Notes under the pieces: model-generated
Told to the model about the DNA's origin: nothing
The model's input: the letters and a program-made list of their open reading frames with translations, nothing else
Databases searched by the model: none
Shown here: positions 32,301-42,672 of the stretch, piece by piece
Layout: each line of letters begins with the position of its first letter
Position numbering within the stretch: position 1 is the stretch's first letter
Translations under genes and position numbers: made by a program
DNA from: Steromphala cineraria
Taxonomy: Eukaryota; Mollusca; Gastropoda; Trochida; Trochidae
Reading direction: 5' to 3'
Length of the DNA: 64,000 bases
Assembly: GCA_916613615.1 (NCBI GenBank)
Contig: OU744724.1
Location: 23,112,171-23,176,170 of the forward strand

Positions 32301-32569
32301 AAAGAGCATAGAATATCACACAATTCTGTTGGGGGTATAGATTCAACCGGTCGCCGGTCGCGATTTTGATTCATGAATCGAGTAAGAATGTTAATGGCAT
32401 AATCTGTCTTTCGTCAGGTGTTTTGATTTCTGTTTTGTTTAATGTAGCTTTCAATACTTGCACAATCATAATTGTAGGAACTTTCATTTGTGCATTCTTT
32501 ATTCAAGAAATTGTCCCTAAACAGTTCCTCTAAAACATCATCGAGCATTGAAATCGGATCGAAGTTAAT

Positions 32570-33000
32570 CATAGGTTGTGGCCGATGTGGTTTCCATCTT
32601 CCAAGGGGCCACAGCGTCGCCAAATATACCATTTCCGTAGAAGCCCCATTACCTAAAGATTCTCTACCCAAAATTTCCGCACTCTATGCCTTGTGCATCT
32701 TGAGAAAAAGATGTAAAAACTTGTAGTAGGGGCCACTGGCTTTCAAGCGTCAACAAAGCTATATATTTCAATATACACTGGTCAAATAGTCTATACACAA
32801 TATTTCAACTTTCTACACCTTTTATATTCTGGCCCTGGCATGGAAAATAGATTTAAGGGCATGGTCCCTGTGGCACCTTTGAGGACCAAACCTATAATTT
32901 ATGTTACTCCTCATTATCACTAGTCAAGTAGTCTATACACAACGTGTCAGCTTTCTAAGCCTTTTGTTGTGGAGAAGAAGAAGAAAATAGGTTTTTGGTT
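32570..33000 (+). mobile_element. Degenerate pearl-like fragment
   Basis: Three decayed core units are recognisable by GGGGCCACAG, CACTAGTCAAGTAGTCTATA, TTTCTAAGCC and GGAGAAGAAG. Both termini are gone. Confidence 0.5.
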
Positions 33001-33987
33001 ATGTTAGTGTGTTTATTTGATCACATGAAATACACGCTTACTCAAATGTCAAGCTTATGCTATATTCTACTAACTAATGTTGTCGGAATTTGTGCATGTG
33101 GTAGTCACTATAATGAGATGTTCAATTTGAATTGACCTTTTGGTCTAAGTTTGATTTATTTTAACACACACAACATATTTTCCTTTTATCTGAATTTTCA
33201 ATTGTATAAATAAGACATTATCTTGTTTTTTTTACTCATTTCCTTAAGACACCTAGTTTATATGTAAAACAACTGGAATTGATGAAAACAGTACAATGCA
33301 ATCATTGTTTAGTGTAGCCGTGAGGAAGAATAGCGGTTGTGAAACAGTCTTTTGATCTACTGTGTTATCCTGTTATGTGATATAGAGAATCTTACCCAAG
33401 TGTCTTCTGATATCAAATATATCAACACAAGTTAATACAAGAGCCATCAGAAGAGATGGCTTATCCTCCCCGGCCCCACAAAATTGAATTTGAAGAGAGA
33501 GGAAAACAACTATCCTGTTTAATTGAATATGCTGTTTGATTAAAACATCTTCATTCCTTGGTGAGACACAGTTTAGAAATTTTGACCGGAAACGCATTTG
33601 TGTGTACATTTTAGGTTGTTATAGAACGCTATGTTGATGTAATGGTAACTTTGTCAGGAAGCTCTACATGCAATTAGTTTCATATACAAGATCCAATTTT
33701 AAAAAAATGCAAGGTTATAGGGTTATTTTTTCTAATAAAGGAAATAAAGTTTTTGATAATTGATTGTTAGTAAAAGATCCCTTCCAAAATAGTTATCAAA
33801 TATCTTCATTTACTAAATTCACACGGGTATGAATGACTGTTTGTAATGTTTCTGAGAACTGAACCTCTGATCCTTAGATCACATGGCCATGCCAACCACA
33901 ATCAACGTTCGGGAATATGTATTACCTTCAGAGTATGAACTGATATAGCAATGAGATATGTAGGATCGCATTCTACTTCATGAAAAA
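33001..33987. other. No gene seen
   Basis: AT-rich spacer; no motifs. Confidence 0.5.
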
Positions 33988-34692
33988 ATAGAGCCATGGG
34001 CTCTGTAGCTCATCAGACTTATGATTGTGATAGTTATTTAAGGTTTTGACCCCTGTGACCCCAATTGGGGTCAAGGGGTAACCAAATGTAAAATTTAGAA
34101 TCTTAATTGACCAAAGAATCTACACACAACTTTTCAGCTCTCTAGACCTTTTGGAACTGGAGAAGATGATGAAAATTGGTTTTTAAGGTTTTGACCCCTG
34201 TGACCCCATTTGGGGTCTTCGGGTCATGAAATCTACAATTTAGAATCCCCATTGGCCAAGGAGTCTACTCACAATTTTTCAGCTCTCTAGACCTTTTGGA
34301 ACTGGAGAAGAAGATGAAAATAGGTTTTTAAAGTTTTGACCCCTGTGACCTCATTTTGGGTCATGGGGTCACAAAATCTACAATTTAGAATCCCCATTGG
34401 CCAAGGAGTCTACTCACAACTTTTCAACTCTCTAGACCTTTTGGAACTGGAGAAGAAGATGAAAATAGGTTTTTAATGTTTTGACCCCTGTGACCCCATT
34501 TGGGGTCATGGGGTCACAAAATCTACAATTTAGAATCCCTATTGGACAAGGAGTCTGCACATCAAATTTCAGCTCTCTAGAGTCATTGGTTCCGGAGAAG
34601 AAGTCGAAAATGTGAAAAGTTTACGGATGGACGGACGGACGCCTTGCCATGCCATAAGCCCATCGGGTCTTTCAGACCTGATGAGCTAAAAA
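33988..34692 (+). mobile_element. Pearl-like element, GACCCC-core subfamily
   Basis: Starts ATAGAGCCATGGGCTCTG then TAGCTCATCAGAC, and ends AGACCTGATGAGCTAAAAA, with a short ACGG tract at about 34,626. Four core units share a 145-bp period (AATCCC(C/T)ATTGG anchor at 34,244, 34,389 and 34,534). The core palindrome is TGACCCC...GGGGTCA, unlike the GGCCC...GGGCC of the 6.5-kb element, although flanking words such as GGAGAAGAAGATGAAAATAG are shared. Confidence 0.8.
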
Positions 34693-35596
34693 GGAAAATG
34701 AGTACACAGTCAGAGTTTCACTCATTGAATAAAGAAACGGAAAACAATCTCCATAGGTCAACACGAGGCAGGATATAGGATCTAGATATCTAGATGAAAG
34801 TGAATGGTAATACGAGCATGTCAATCTAATACATCAAAAATCTCACTCCAGTTAACGAAATTGCATATGCAGCAGGAAATCCGCAAATGTGTGGATGTCA
34901 GGTGATCTAGAATAAACAAAATGCTTTCACGGAATTCCCATCAGGCATTTGGACTAACAACAGAATGCATAAAACCACCTGCTTTTTCAATTTTCCAAAT
35001 GCACGTATCACTTTTATGTATTATCAAATAGGAAAAACTTGCACACAACTTTTCCCTCTGTTTCCGCCTTCACAAATAAAATGAATATACTTTTAATAAA
35101 GGCTTGTTCATGTTTTTCATTAACAATGACCTAAGCTTATGTTATTGTCAGTATCAAAGATCCTCGATTGTTCACATGTGGTGACACAAACCAGCTTTCT
35201 CTAAGACTATGGATTCATATTGTTTTTCTGTCTTACTCGTGTTGTGTTGATTTCATCACTATTCAATCAAGGCGATGCTTTGATCATTGATGTAGTGTTT
35301 CAAATTGATCACTTTTAGTTGGTTAGTTACCTCAAAATATGGCTTTAACTTTAAATACATCGATTGCCAAAAAGGAAGTCGGGGTTTTCACTGCAATGTA
35401 CATTTCGCCAATTTAGAGATAATAATAGTATTGATCCTTGAAATGCAATATGTCGAATATGTCATTATGTTCTTTAATTATCATCTTTCTTAAATTTACT
35501 TAAGTGTTGTTTTGATATGCACTACTGCTCATTCTATTTTCTATACATCCTCACACGCACTGAGGTTCGTCTCGTTGGCAATTAAAGTTTACATAA
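34693..35596. other. No gene; related to sequence at 41.9-42.2 and 45.9-46.0 kb
   Basis: TCTAGAATAAACAAAATGCT (about 34,909) recurs at about 41,999, and TTAGTTACCTCAAAATATGG (about 35,323) recurs near 45,971. These scattered matches suggest a duplicated ancestral segment later broken by insertions. No coding motif is seen. Confidence 0.45.
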
Positions 35597-35605
35597 CCTA
35601 TTCCC

Positions 35606-35955
35606 CATTCTCTCCCCACAGAGGCAGATCAAGTCATGTTCATTTAGCCTCTGTTCTATTACGCCGAAATCCGTCGGTTCCGGCAGTTTCCCCTGGCGGA
35701 AAAAAACTGTCATCTCAATACATTTGAATTTCTTTATCAAATGACAAGGCTTCTCGCATAGAAAGCGTGGTTCATATCACAATGCCTTTGCCTTGTTTCA
35801 GTAGCCAAAATGTTGATTATAGAACAACGTCGCTGATTGCACAACTAATTTTGATTGCCTCCAATCAGGCTTCTCCCATACTATCCCACAAACTGGTCGT
35901 AATAGAACAGAGGCTAAATCAACATGACTTGATCTGCCTCTGTGGGGAGAGAATG
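35606..35955. mobile_element. Complete 350-bp MITE with 9-bp target duplication
   Basis: TIRs of nearly 60 bp. The left starts CATTCTCTCCCCACAGAGGC and the right ends GCCTCTGTGGGGAGAGAATG. The 9-bp direct repeat CCTATTCCC flanks it at 35,597-35,605 and 35,956-35,964. The interior (TATCACAATGCCTTTGCC) is non-coding. Long TIRs with a 9-bp duplication suggest a Mutator-like origin; this is inference. Confidence 0.85.
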
Positions 35956-35964
35956 CCTATTCCC

Positions 35965-38060
35965 TACAAATTCCATATTGTTCAAGTTGTTGCAAAAAAT
36001 CGTACATCCGCAATACAGTTCTCTTTACAACTTAATCAGATATCTTTTTTTGTTTCTAAGTGGTACAATCCGCCGCACCACTTGCACTTGTTACCGTCGG
36101 TGAAGTCCAGACTATACAATTAACACTTAACATAGACTTGTAGCTTAATACTACGACCAAGTAATCATGTGGTCAATGCAATTGGATTTGAGGTCGTTAA
36201 GATGTCAACAGAGGACATATATTCTAATCACATGTGCTCAAAGGTTAAATTTTCAATTCTACCATGTTAACAACCCTTACTTTAACAATCTCCTGACAGA
36301 AGGTTTAACATTACTGTCTGACTTAGGAACTCACGTCAACCAATACATCAGCATTTCTCTATTCCTTAAAGGGGCAGTAGCACGTTTTTTGATAATTTTA
36401 TATTTGAAATTGAATTTACACAGAATTGTATGTTTTAAGTTGGAAATGGAATGAAATAACATATTAATATTTTAGAATATTGGTGTCACTAATTTACTGA
36501 AAGGGAGTATGTGTCCATGGTGGTTTGTTGTGGGATTCAGATTCAGTTATTTTTAAATGCATTATCCTTTTGAACTCTTGCTGCCTCTTATATCTTCATG
36601 TTAACATAAAAAATGAGTGCAAAATGCAAACTTGTCAATAGAAATAATTGATTTTAAAAAATAGACCCGGTATTGATATCTTACTAATAACACAAATGTT
36701 GACATGTAATTTTGTGTCGATAAATAACACATAATTTCCATATAAAAATGTGTTTGATATTCTAAACTTTAAACATGAACATAACGTTACAAAACAATCA
36801 CAATAGTTGAAAAGGGTTTAGTATGAACACTATGTTTTTTTTAGATATTGACAGAGTGTAAATCAATCGCTATTTTGCTCCTTTTCATTCTTCATGCATC
36901 TCTCATAATCGGAATGAGACTGTTTATCCAAATAATACACACACATACAAACATGCACGATGCATGCATACATAAATCCATACATATACATACAAACATA
37001 CATATTTAATTATAAGATTACATTGAAGTTGTATAGTGGTCCTGCGTATAAATATTGCTCTGATACTGATCAACAATTTATATAATTAGATTGTTACTGA
37101 TATACGAATATAAAAAAGTTTCTACGACTAGTTATGTTGACAACATAATGTAGAACTTGAGATAGAAGCCTTTAAAGTATGAATATTAACTTTGTAATCC
37201 TTAAAAATTCAGAACGCGTTGTGCAAATGTTATCAGAGGTTTAGAACTATTCGCCTTTAGGTTACAAAGAATTAGGGTATGTTCTAAATGGAACTTTGAA
37301 TACGATAACAGAATAACCTATAGCACCATTGGCATCATTATGTCAGTGAAAGGGAATGTGTGCCCTTAGATGGTTTGCGGTGTGATACAGATTCAATTAC
37401 TTCAACACGAACTGGCTTTTCAAACTTGGTTACCAAACCTCTGGCTGCCTCTTATGTTTACGTAATAACATGAATGAATGGATAAATCCAAAAGGTACAA
37501 GAAATATTTCAATGAAAACAAAAGAAACTGTGTATTGATATTTTTCTTGTTACACTGTGAAAGAACATATAATTATTGCATGAATTTGTAACCACTGCTT
37601 GCCGTTTTTGAAATTCAAACGTTTCAAAGCTGTTAATATCAAGATATGTGGCGAACTGATTAGCTGAGCTTTGGCAGTTAAAGTTAAAGTATGTCACATA
37701 CAAAAGCCATTTTCAAAAATAGGTATGACGTCTTGATATTGCACAGATATACATTGTATCTAACATTTGATGTGATGATATCAATCTAACTATAAAATGA
37801 TGTGATGATATTAATCTAACTATAAACTCAAAAGTTTTCTTCTGTAAAGTATGTAATGCCTTTTTGGAGTATAAACTTCATAAAAGGAAAAACATCACGA
37901 TGATAATCAAAACCCCTTAAACTACCCTTTTAGCCAATGCTTTATTATTTTTCATATTATAACTCCTAAACAACTGCAAAAAGAAGCGAAATATGTTTGA
38001 ATATGATTTTTGTTATTTTTCATATTTTATTATAGCTAAAATGGATGGAATTATCATGAA
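35965..38060. other. No gene; solo repeat ends and a microsatellite
   Basis: A single copy of the TTAA-MITE left end (TTAAAGGGGCAGTAGCACG) sits at about 36,366, with no partner end found. Sequence at 36,483-36,620 is repeated in diverged form at 37,328-37,470 (GAAAGGGA(G/A)TATGTG-type words, then TGGTTTG, then GCTGCCTCTTAT). A CATA/CATACAAA microsatellite lies at about 36,940-37,010. No gene is visible. Confidence 0.5.
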
Positions 38061-38074
38061 AACGCCCTCATGTT

Positions 38075-38881
38075 ATCAGAAATGAGCGGGCCGCTGCAAA
38101 TGATAATGGCCCGCTAAACCTTGACGACGGGCCAATATCACTTCGTAGCCAAGTGACGTAACATTAGAATTTAGTTTTGAAGTCTTGAACAAATATGGCG
38201 ACCGTATCAGCGTATCGACTCGAATATTTTGAACCAATTTTATTACTTTCTTTTACCTTAGAACACGAACTTTCGGCATATATCATCCTAAATATCATGT
38301 GACAATAGAACGGCATTAACTTATCGCGGATTTAAACACATTTTTAAAGGATTATCATTCTTAGTTGCAACCACTAGGTTAATGGTAAATTTGCGTAGCC
38401 TAAATTAGTTTTATCCAACATTTGTCAAAGACGATTTTTTCATAAAAAGTTGAAGTTCTCATATTCAGTTTAATTATTAAATATATCTTTGCATCAATTA
38501 GAGAGTTTCATGATACAGAATGCTTCAGTTTTCTCATTCAACGGCTACATTCCGTATTGGTTCGATCAGCCAGATGACGATCGCGATTATGACGTCATCC
38601 TTCACTTGTGACGTCATAGTGTGTGTCGGCTGTGACCCAATGCTTATTTTGTCGTTTTTGTTCATGTACAAGTGTAACTAAGAGTAAAAGAGTAAAAAGC
38701 GTACATAAGAACAAATTCCATCCATTTTAGCTATAATAAGGGTAACGCAGTTTTTCAGGGCATTATCATTTGCACAAGCCCGGGGTCTTTTCAACTGCCC
38801 TCCTTCGTCGGGCAGTTAATTGAAGACCTTGGGCTTCTGCAAATGATAATGCCCTGAAAACAGCGTTACCCTTATATTAAT
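38075..38881. mobile_element. Foldback element with long terminal hairpin
   Basis: The left end has a hairpin AGCGGGCC...GGCCCGCT that contains TGCAAATGATAATG. The right end is a large inverted repeat at 38,731-38,881. Its arms of about 70 bp include AAGGGTAACGC, CAGGGCATTATCATTTGCA and AACTGCCC, with loop TTCG. Two TGACGTCA CRE-type sites lie at about 38,590-38,620. The right half matches 29,020-29,320. No coding sequence. Whether left and right belong to one element is inferred from the shared word TGCAAATGATAATG. Confidence 0.65.
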
Positions 38882-38898
38882 ACACCCTGTTTCTGATA

Positions 38899-39024
38899 GA
38901 GGATATTATATGAGTGTCCATGACATAATATGTTTACGACACGAGTGGCTAAATATTAATATATAGTGATATTTAGGCACGAGTGTCGTAAACAAAGTAT
39001 GTCATGGTCACGAATATGATATTC
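38899..39024. repeat. Inverted repeat, arms about 55 bp
   Basis: The left arm GTTTACGACACGAGTGGCTA and right arm TAGGCACGAGTGTCGTAAAC are near-perfect reverse complements around a short AT-rich loop. The outer parts GGATATTATATGAGTG and CGAATATGATATTC also pair. Non-coding; it is the next foldback after the 38.08-38.88 kb element. Confidence 0.75.
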
Positions 39025-39149
39025 TATTATTACCGTAGTCCCAAAATTAAGGAAAATCCTCAAAAATTACTTCCCTGCATAGGCGTACTAGCCGCCGCCG
39101 GCCCGATTGATTATGACGTCAGGTGAAGCGTGACGTCAAAGCATTGTTT

Positions 39150-39391
39150 ATAACGTGACTTCACAATGCGAAAGTGATATTTTGTGAACCTGAACATAAA
39201 ATTTATTATAGAGAAAGTATTGTTTCCTGCCACTGAGAACATAAAAGCATATGGCGGTTTTCTAAACCGCCTCACTGACACAGTATAGTTAGTTACCTGT
39301 GACTATGCAATTATCATTCGAATTAGAATGTAGATTGCACCAGCAATCGTGTGGTCAATGTGATGTGATTTGAGGTAATAAATTTGCCAAC
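39150..39391. repeat. Repeat shared with 46.19-46.43 kb
   Basis: ATGCAATTATCATTCGAATT, GATTGCACCAGCAATC and GATTTGAGGTA are found in the same order at about 46,337-46,420, and in part at about 36,160-36,200. The order and spacing are conserved, so this is one dispersed repeat or duplicated segment. Confidence 0.6.
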
Positions 39392-39447
39392 CATTCTCTC
39401 CCCACAGAGCCAGATCAAGTCTCTGTTATATAGCCTCTGTTATATTA
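39392..39447. repeat. One arm of the 9-bp-TSD MITE, cut by a LINE end
   Basis: CATTCTCTCCCCACAGAGCC and TAGCCTCTGTTATATTA match the left TIR of the complete MITEs. The sequence stops exactly where the AAGATAAGATAAGATAA tail of a LINE begins. The other arm is not found beyond the LINE. Confidence 0.65.
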
Positions 39448-40025
39448 AGATAAGATAAGATAATTCTTTATTGCCTGTTAAGGAATTTGTGTTACATTTA
39501 AGTGAGCATGAAATTCAAAATTTTATAACAATATTCAAAATGAATACACAAACATATATACACATATTTACAAATGAACAAATAGTGTGATAGTGAACCA
39601 TTAACGATGATTAAGAATTGAAATGGACAAGGGCACAAATGACATTTTATAGCGTTTGCTTTCGCACGTCGGCACATTATACCGACGACCAGATGGCAAA
39701 ATTTCAAAACATTCATGTAATGCATGTGAAGGGTCACTGATAATTTTTTGAAGCTAAATTTCTAGTCTGTTTTTCATGAAGTTCTTCTAATCTCTGAAAG
39801 GTACGATTATCAATTGTTTTCTCCTTGTTTGATTATCTTATTTAATTTATTTCTATTTGTCAAAGACAGAGAGCCAAACCAACACTGTATAGAGAACATG
39901 AGGACAGATTGTACACAAGTTTTATAGAAAAGGTCCAAAATAGTTGAGTCAATGTGAAAGGATGGTAGTTTCCTTAGAAAATGAAGGCGAGATTGGCACT
40001 TATTATAAATGCGGTCTGTATTTTC
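39448..40025 (-). pseudogene. 5'-truncated non-LTR retrotransposon, RT C-terminal end
   Basis: On the minus strand the first segment reads NTDRIYNKCQSRLHFLRKLP, then STILDLFYKTCVQSVLMFSI with QCWFGSL. After a stop and frame change it reads ALHECFEILPSGRRYNVP and ESKRYKMSFVPLSISILN, then TAA. These are the conserved last 150 or so residues of Jockey/CR1/L2-group reverse transcriptase ORFs ('KKAQQRLYFLRRL', 'LPSGRRYRVP..KTNRYKNSFIP'). The catalytic palm is missing. The 3' end is an AATAAAGAATTATC segment with (ATCTT)n repeats, typical of the group. It is dead on arrival by 5' truncation. Confidence 0.75.
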
Positions 40026-40029
40026 CCTC

Positions 40030-40480
40030 GGTCCCTGTTCGAACGCTTTCTCCAGGTATGGGCAGGTTGACGTTGACATTGTAGTCAATATTACCAATGT
40101 TGATGTCTGGCAGATCAAAGTCATCATCCATAAATCCTCCAATGGAGGCAGCAGCTTCACTCAGTATATCAGTGGTACATGTATCAACAGTGGATGATCC
40201 AGTTGCTGCTGTAAGCCAGGATGGCTGCCCATGATATGCTTCTGTACATTGGATGGTCTTGTTGTGGTAGTAGAATGCTGACCATTACATTCCTCTTGGT
40301 TACTGGGACCCTGCATTAGACCTGCACCGTGAACACTTGAACTGTGATCATCGCCTGCACGCTGCTTTGTAACATCTGTAGACAAATGTTCATCAATTCT
40401 CTCGTTATCCTTGGTGTGAATATTAAAAGTCACAACTCCTGTTTTGAAGACCTCGATAACATGTTCTTTAAAATATAGGA
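40030..40480 (-). other. Coding-like segment of unknown product, frameshifted
   Basis: The minus-strand frame EHVIEVFKTGVVTFNIHTKD runs on to STDVTKQRAGDDHSSSVHG and ends at a stop near 40,161. An overlapping frame then reads TDILSEAAASIGGFMDDDFD and LPDINIGNIDYNVNVNLPIP up to the LINE junction. Composition and continuity look coding-like and acidic, but I do not recognise the family. The LINE relic at 39,448-40,025 truncates it. It may be a remnant of a host gene or of another transposon. Confidence 0.35.
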
Positions 40481-40725
40481 TATATCAAAGTCAAATTCTT
40501 CTACATTTCCCTTCGTGGAAAGACCGCCCTATGTCAAGCAGCTGATCTCTGGAAGCATTTCTACATCAACTTTTCTACATCCTCCACCAAGACGCTTTCT
40601 CACTTATCGGTTATTGTGAATCCACCAAAAATCACCTTTCTTGTCTTTTTTCTTACTTGTTCATTTGGAGTATCCGATTTCGATGAAGATTGCATAGTTC
40701 TGTCTATATTCTATGCGAATTTTAC

Positions 40726-40869
40726 CTTTAAGAATCTCAAATGAAGGTTTTCGTTTAGTTTCTGTTGTTTTTGTAGTTTTGTTGATACTTGCAGAGAAGT
40801 TTTTCAAGGCAATACGATCACCTAAACGGAGGATTAAGTCGTCGTTCCCAAAGTAGTCTCGGCATCTAC
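40726..40869 (-). other. Possible 144-bp exon, unknown product
   Basis: The minus strand has an acceptor-like CATTTCCCCTACTGCAG and a donor-like TTAAAG|GTAAAA bounding an open 48-codon, phase-1 symmetric segment (GRCRDYFGNDDLILRLGDR...). No domain is recognised. A possible next exon (EQVRKKTRKVIFGGFTITDK) lies at about 40,590-40,660. The model is weak. Confidence 0.3.
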
Positions 40870-40894
40870 CTGCAGTAGGGGAAATGGACAACAC

Positions 40895-42452
40895 GTTAAA
40901 GAAGTGCTTTTAAAATAGATAATAACCTCATCACATGTAACTAGAAATCGTTTTTTATGTTCAAACTGCAACAATATGAAATATGACGACTACATTTTGG
41001 ATTGTGAGAAAAGTAAAATCTATAATTTGAGATGTTCCAGTGACGAAGATTTTGAAAAAATCTTTTGCTTCAAAACATGTTAAAAACATACTAATTGGGT
41101 TATTTTCACTGTCACGATCTTTAAAATAGAATAAAATAATAATTTATTTCTGAGAAAAGGATGAGATCTAAGTACACGTCATAGTTACACACAAGCTCCT
41201 TTGTTTTGTACAAGTATTCACTTTTAATACAAACTCATATTGTCTGTGAAATGCACGTGCCGAGTTGATCATCATGATAACCCGACGGTGAAACGATGAT
41301 GATTTATTTCCGAACTTGATTTAAATTTCAAGATTGCTTTCCCAATCGAGTACATTTACTAAAACTTTTAATATCGCCTAATAACGAGGTAGGTCAAGGT
41401 GATCCGCTGGACTAACGGCAGTTCATGACGCCATGACGCTCTTTGCGTACTTACTTATGGCCACGCGCTGTACAATGATGGAATATATGGTGGTTTGTCT
41501 CTTTAGAACCAGAACAAAGCTGCATAGATAAATTTCAGCGTATAGTATCTTTCTTATAGTCTAGTTTTAGTTGCTTAGAAATGGTGAAGGCGCTTGTATT
41601 GAAGCCATTGGAGAGTACATCTGTATCCTTTGAAAAGCGAAATTGAATATGATTGTAAATATGCCAGGAGTTTAGATCAATTCCACTTTACACAGTGCTG
41701 GTTTTCGATTAATTTAGTGAAGTCTTGCCGTTCATGTATCATAGAGTGCTGATGGCAGATCATTGACAAAAAGAATTTAACATGATACTGTTTGTATATC
41801 ATCCTACATGCAGATACTGAAAGCCGGAGATATGATATTCACAAATATGTAAAGAGCACGCTTTTCTATGGAAATAATGTGTTACTAATGAAATATATAG
41901 GATCGAACGATCATTGATAAAACAGGATAATGGATTTACAGTCTGAGGTTTCATTGGTCGAATACAGTACTCAAAAACAATTGTGTGGATTTCAGCTTAT
42001 CTAGAATAAACAAAATGCTTTCAAGAATTCCTTTTTGACATTAAGACAAACAGAATGGATAAATCCTCCTGACTATTCAAAAGTATGAAAATAATATAAA
42101 GATCTGTTTTTCGCAAGGCATGTTCAATATGTATCGATATGCTATTTCATTAATAATGATGAAAGCTTTTCCATGTTCATGCACATAGAACACGACAATG
42201 TTGAGTGTACATGTCAATTTTAATTGACGAAATAGCATTTTCATTTTCAAAAAAACACCTCTAAAATATAGAATCAAGTAAAAAAAATTAAAAGTTTATT
42301 AAAGAACGAGTCCATTGCACTTAAAAGTATAACCCGGGTTGGTGGGTGGTCGCTGTCTCGCCGGCCGGTGAGAGACTAACCTCAAAGCTGGTCGGATCTT
42401 CCACACGTGATTGGACGTGCAGGGGGTCCTTTGATGTTTCTGAGTTAAACAT
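40895..42452. other. No gene; left flank of the nested MITE
   Basis: AT-rich. About 41,985-42,200 resembles 34,900-35,140 (see the 34.7-kb entry). A GC-rich patch lies at 42,330-42,430. The target duplication GAGTTAAACAT ends at 42,452. Confidence 0.45.
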
Positions 42453-42672
42453 CAATCTGATTAAAATCGACCGTGCTCCGAGGAATAAAACTTTAAAAGT
42501 ATTGTCTCTATCGGGGCTCAAACCATTCGGGATATCCTCTCCGTCTCGGTCTGAATGCACCCACCTCTATCGCATGTCGCTGTAACCAGTTTAGCGCAGA
42601 CAAACCCAGTCGTAAGCTATCCAATCACATCCTCGTTTTTAAATAGCGTTTAGCGGCGATTATGTATAACGA

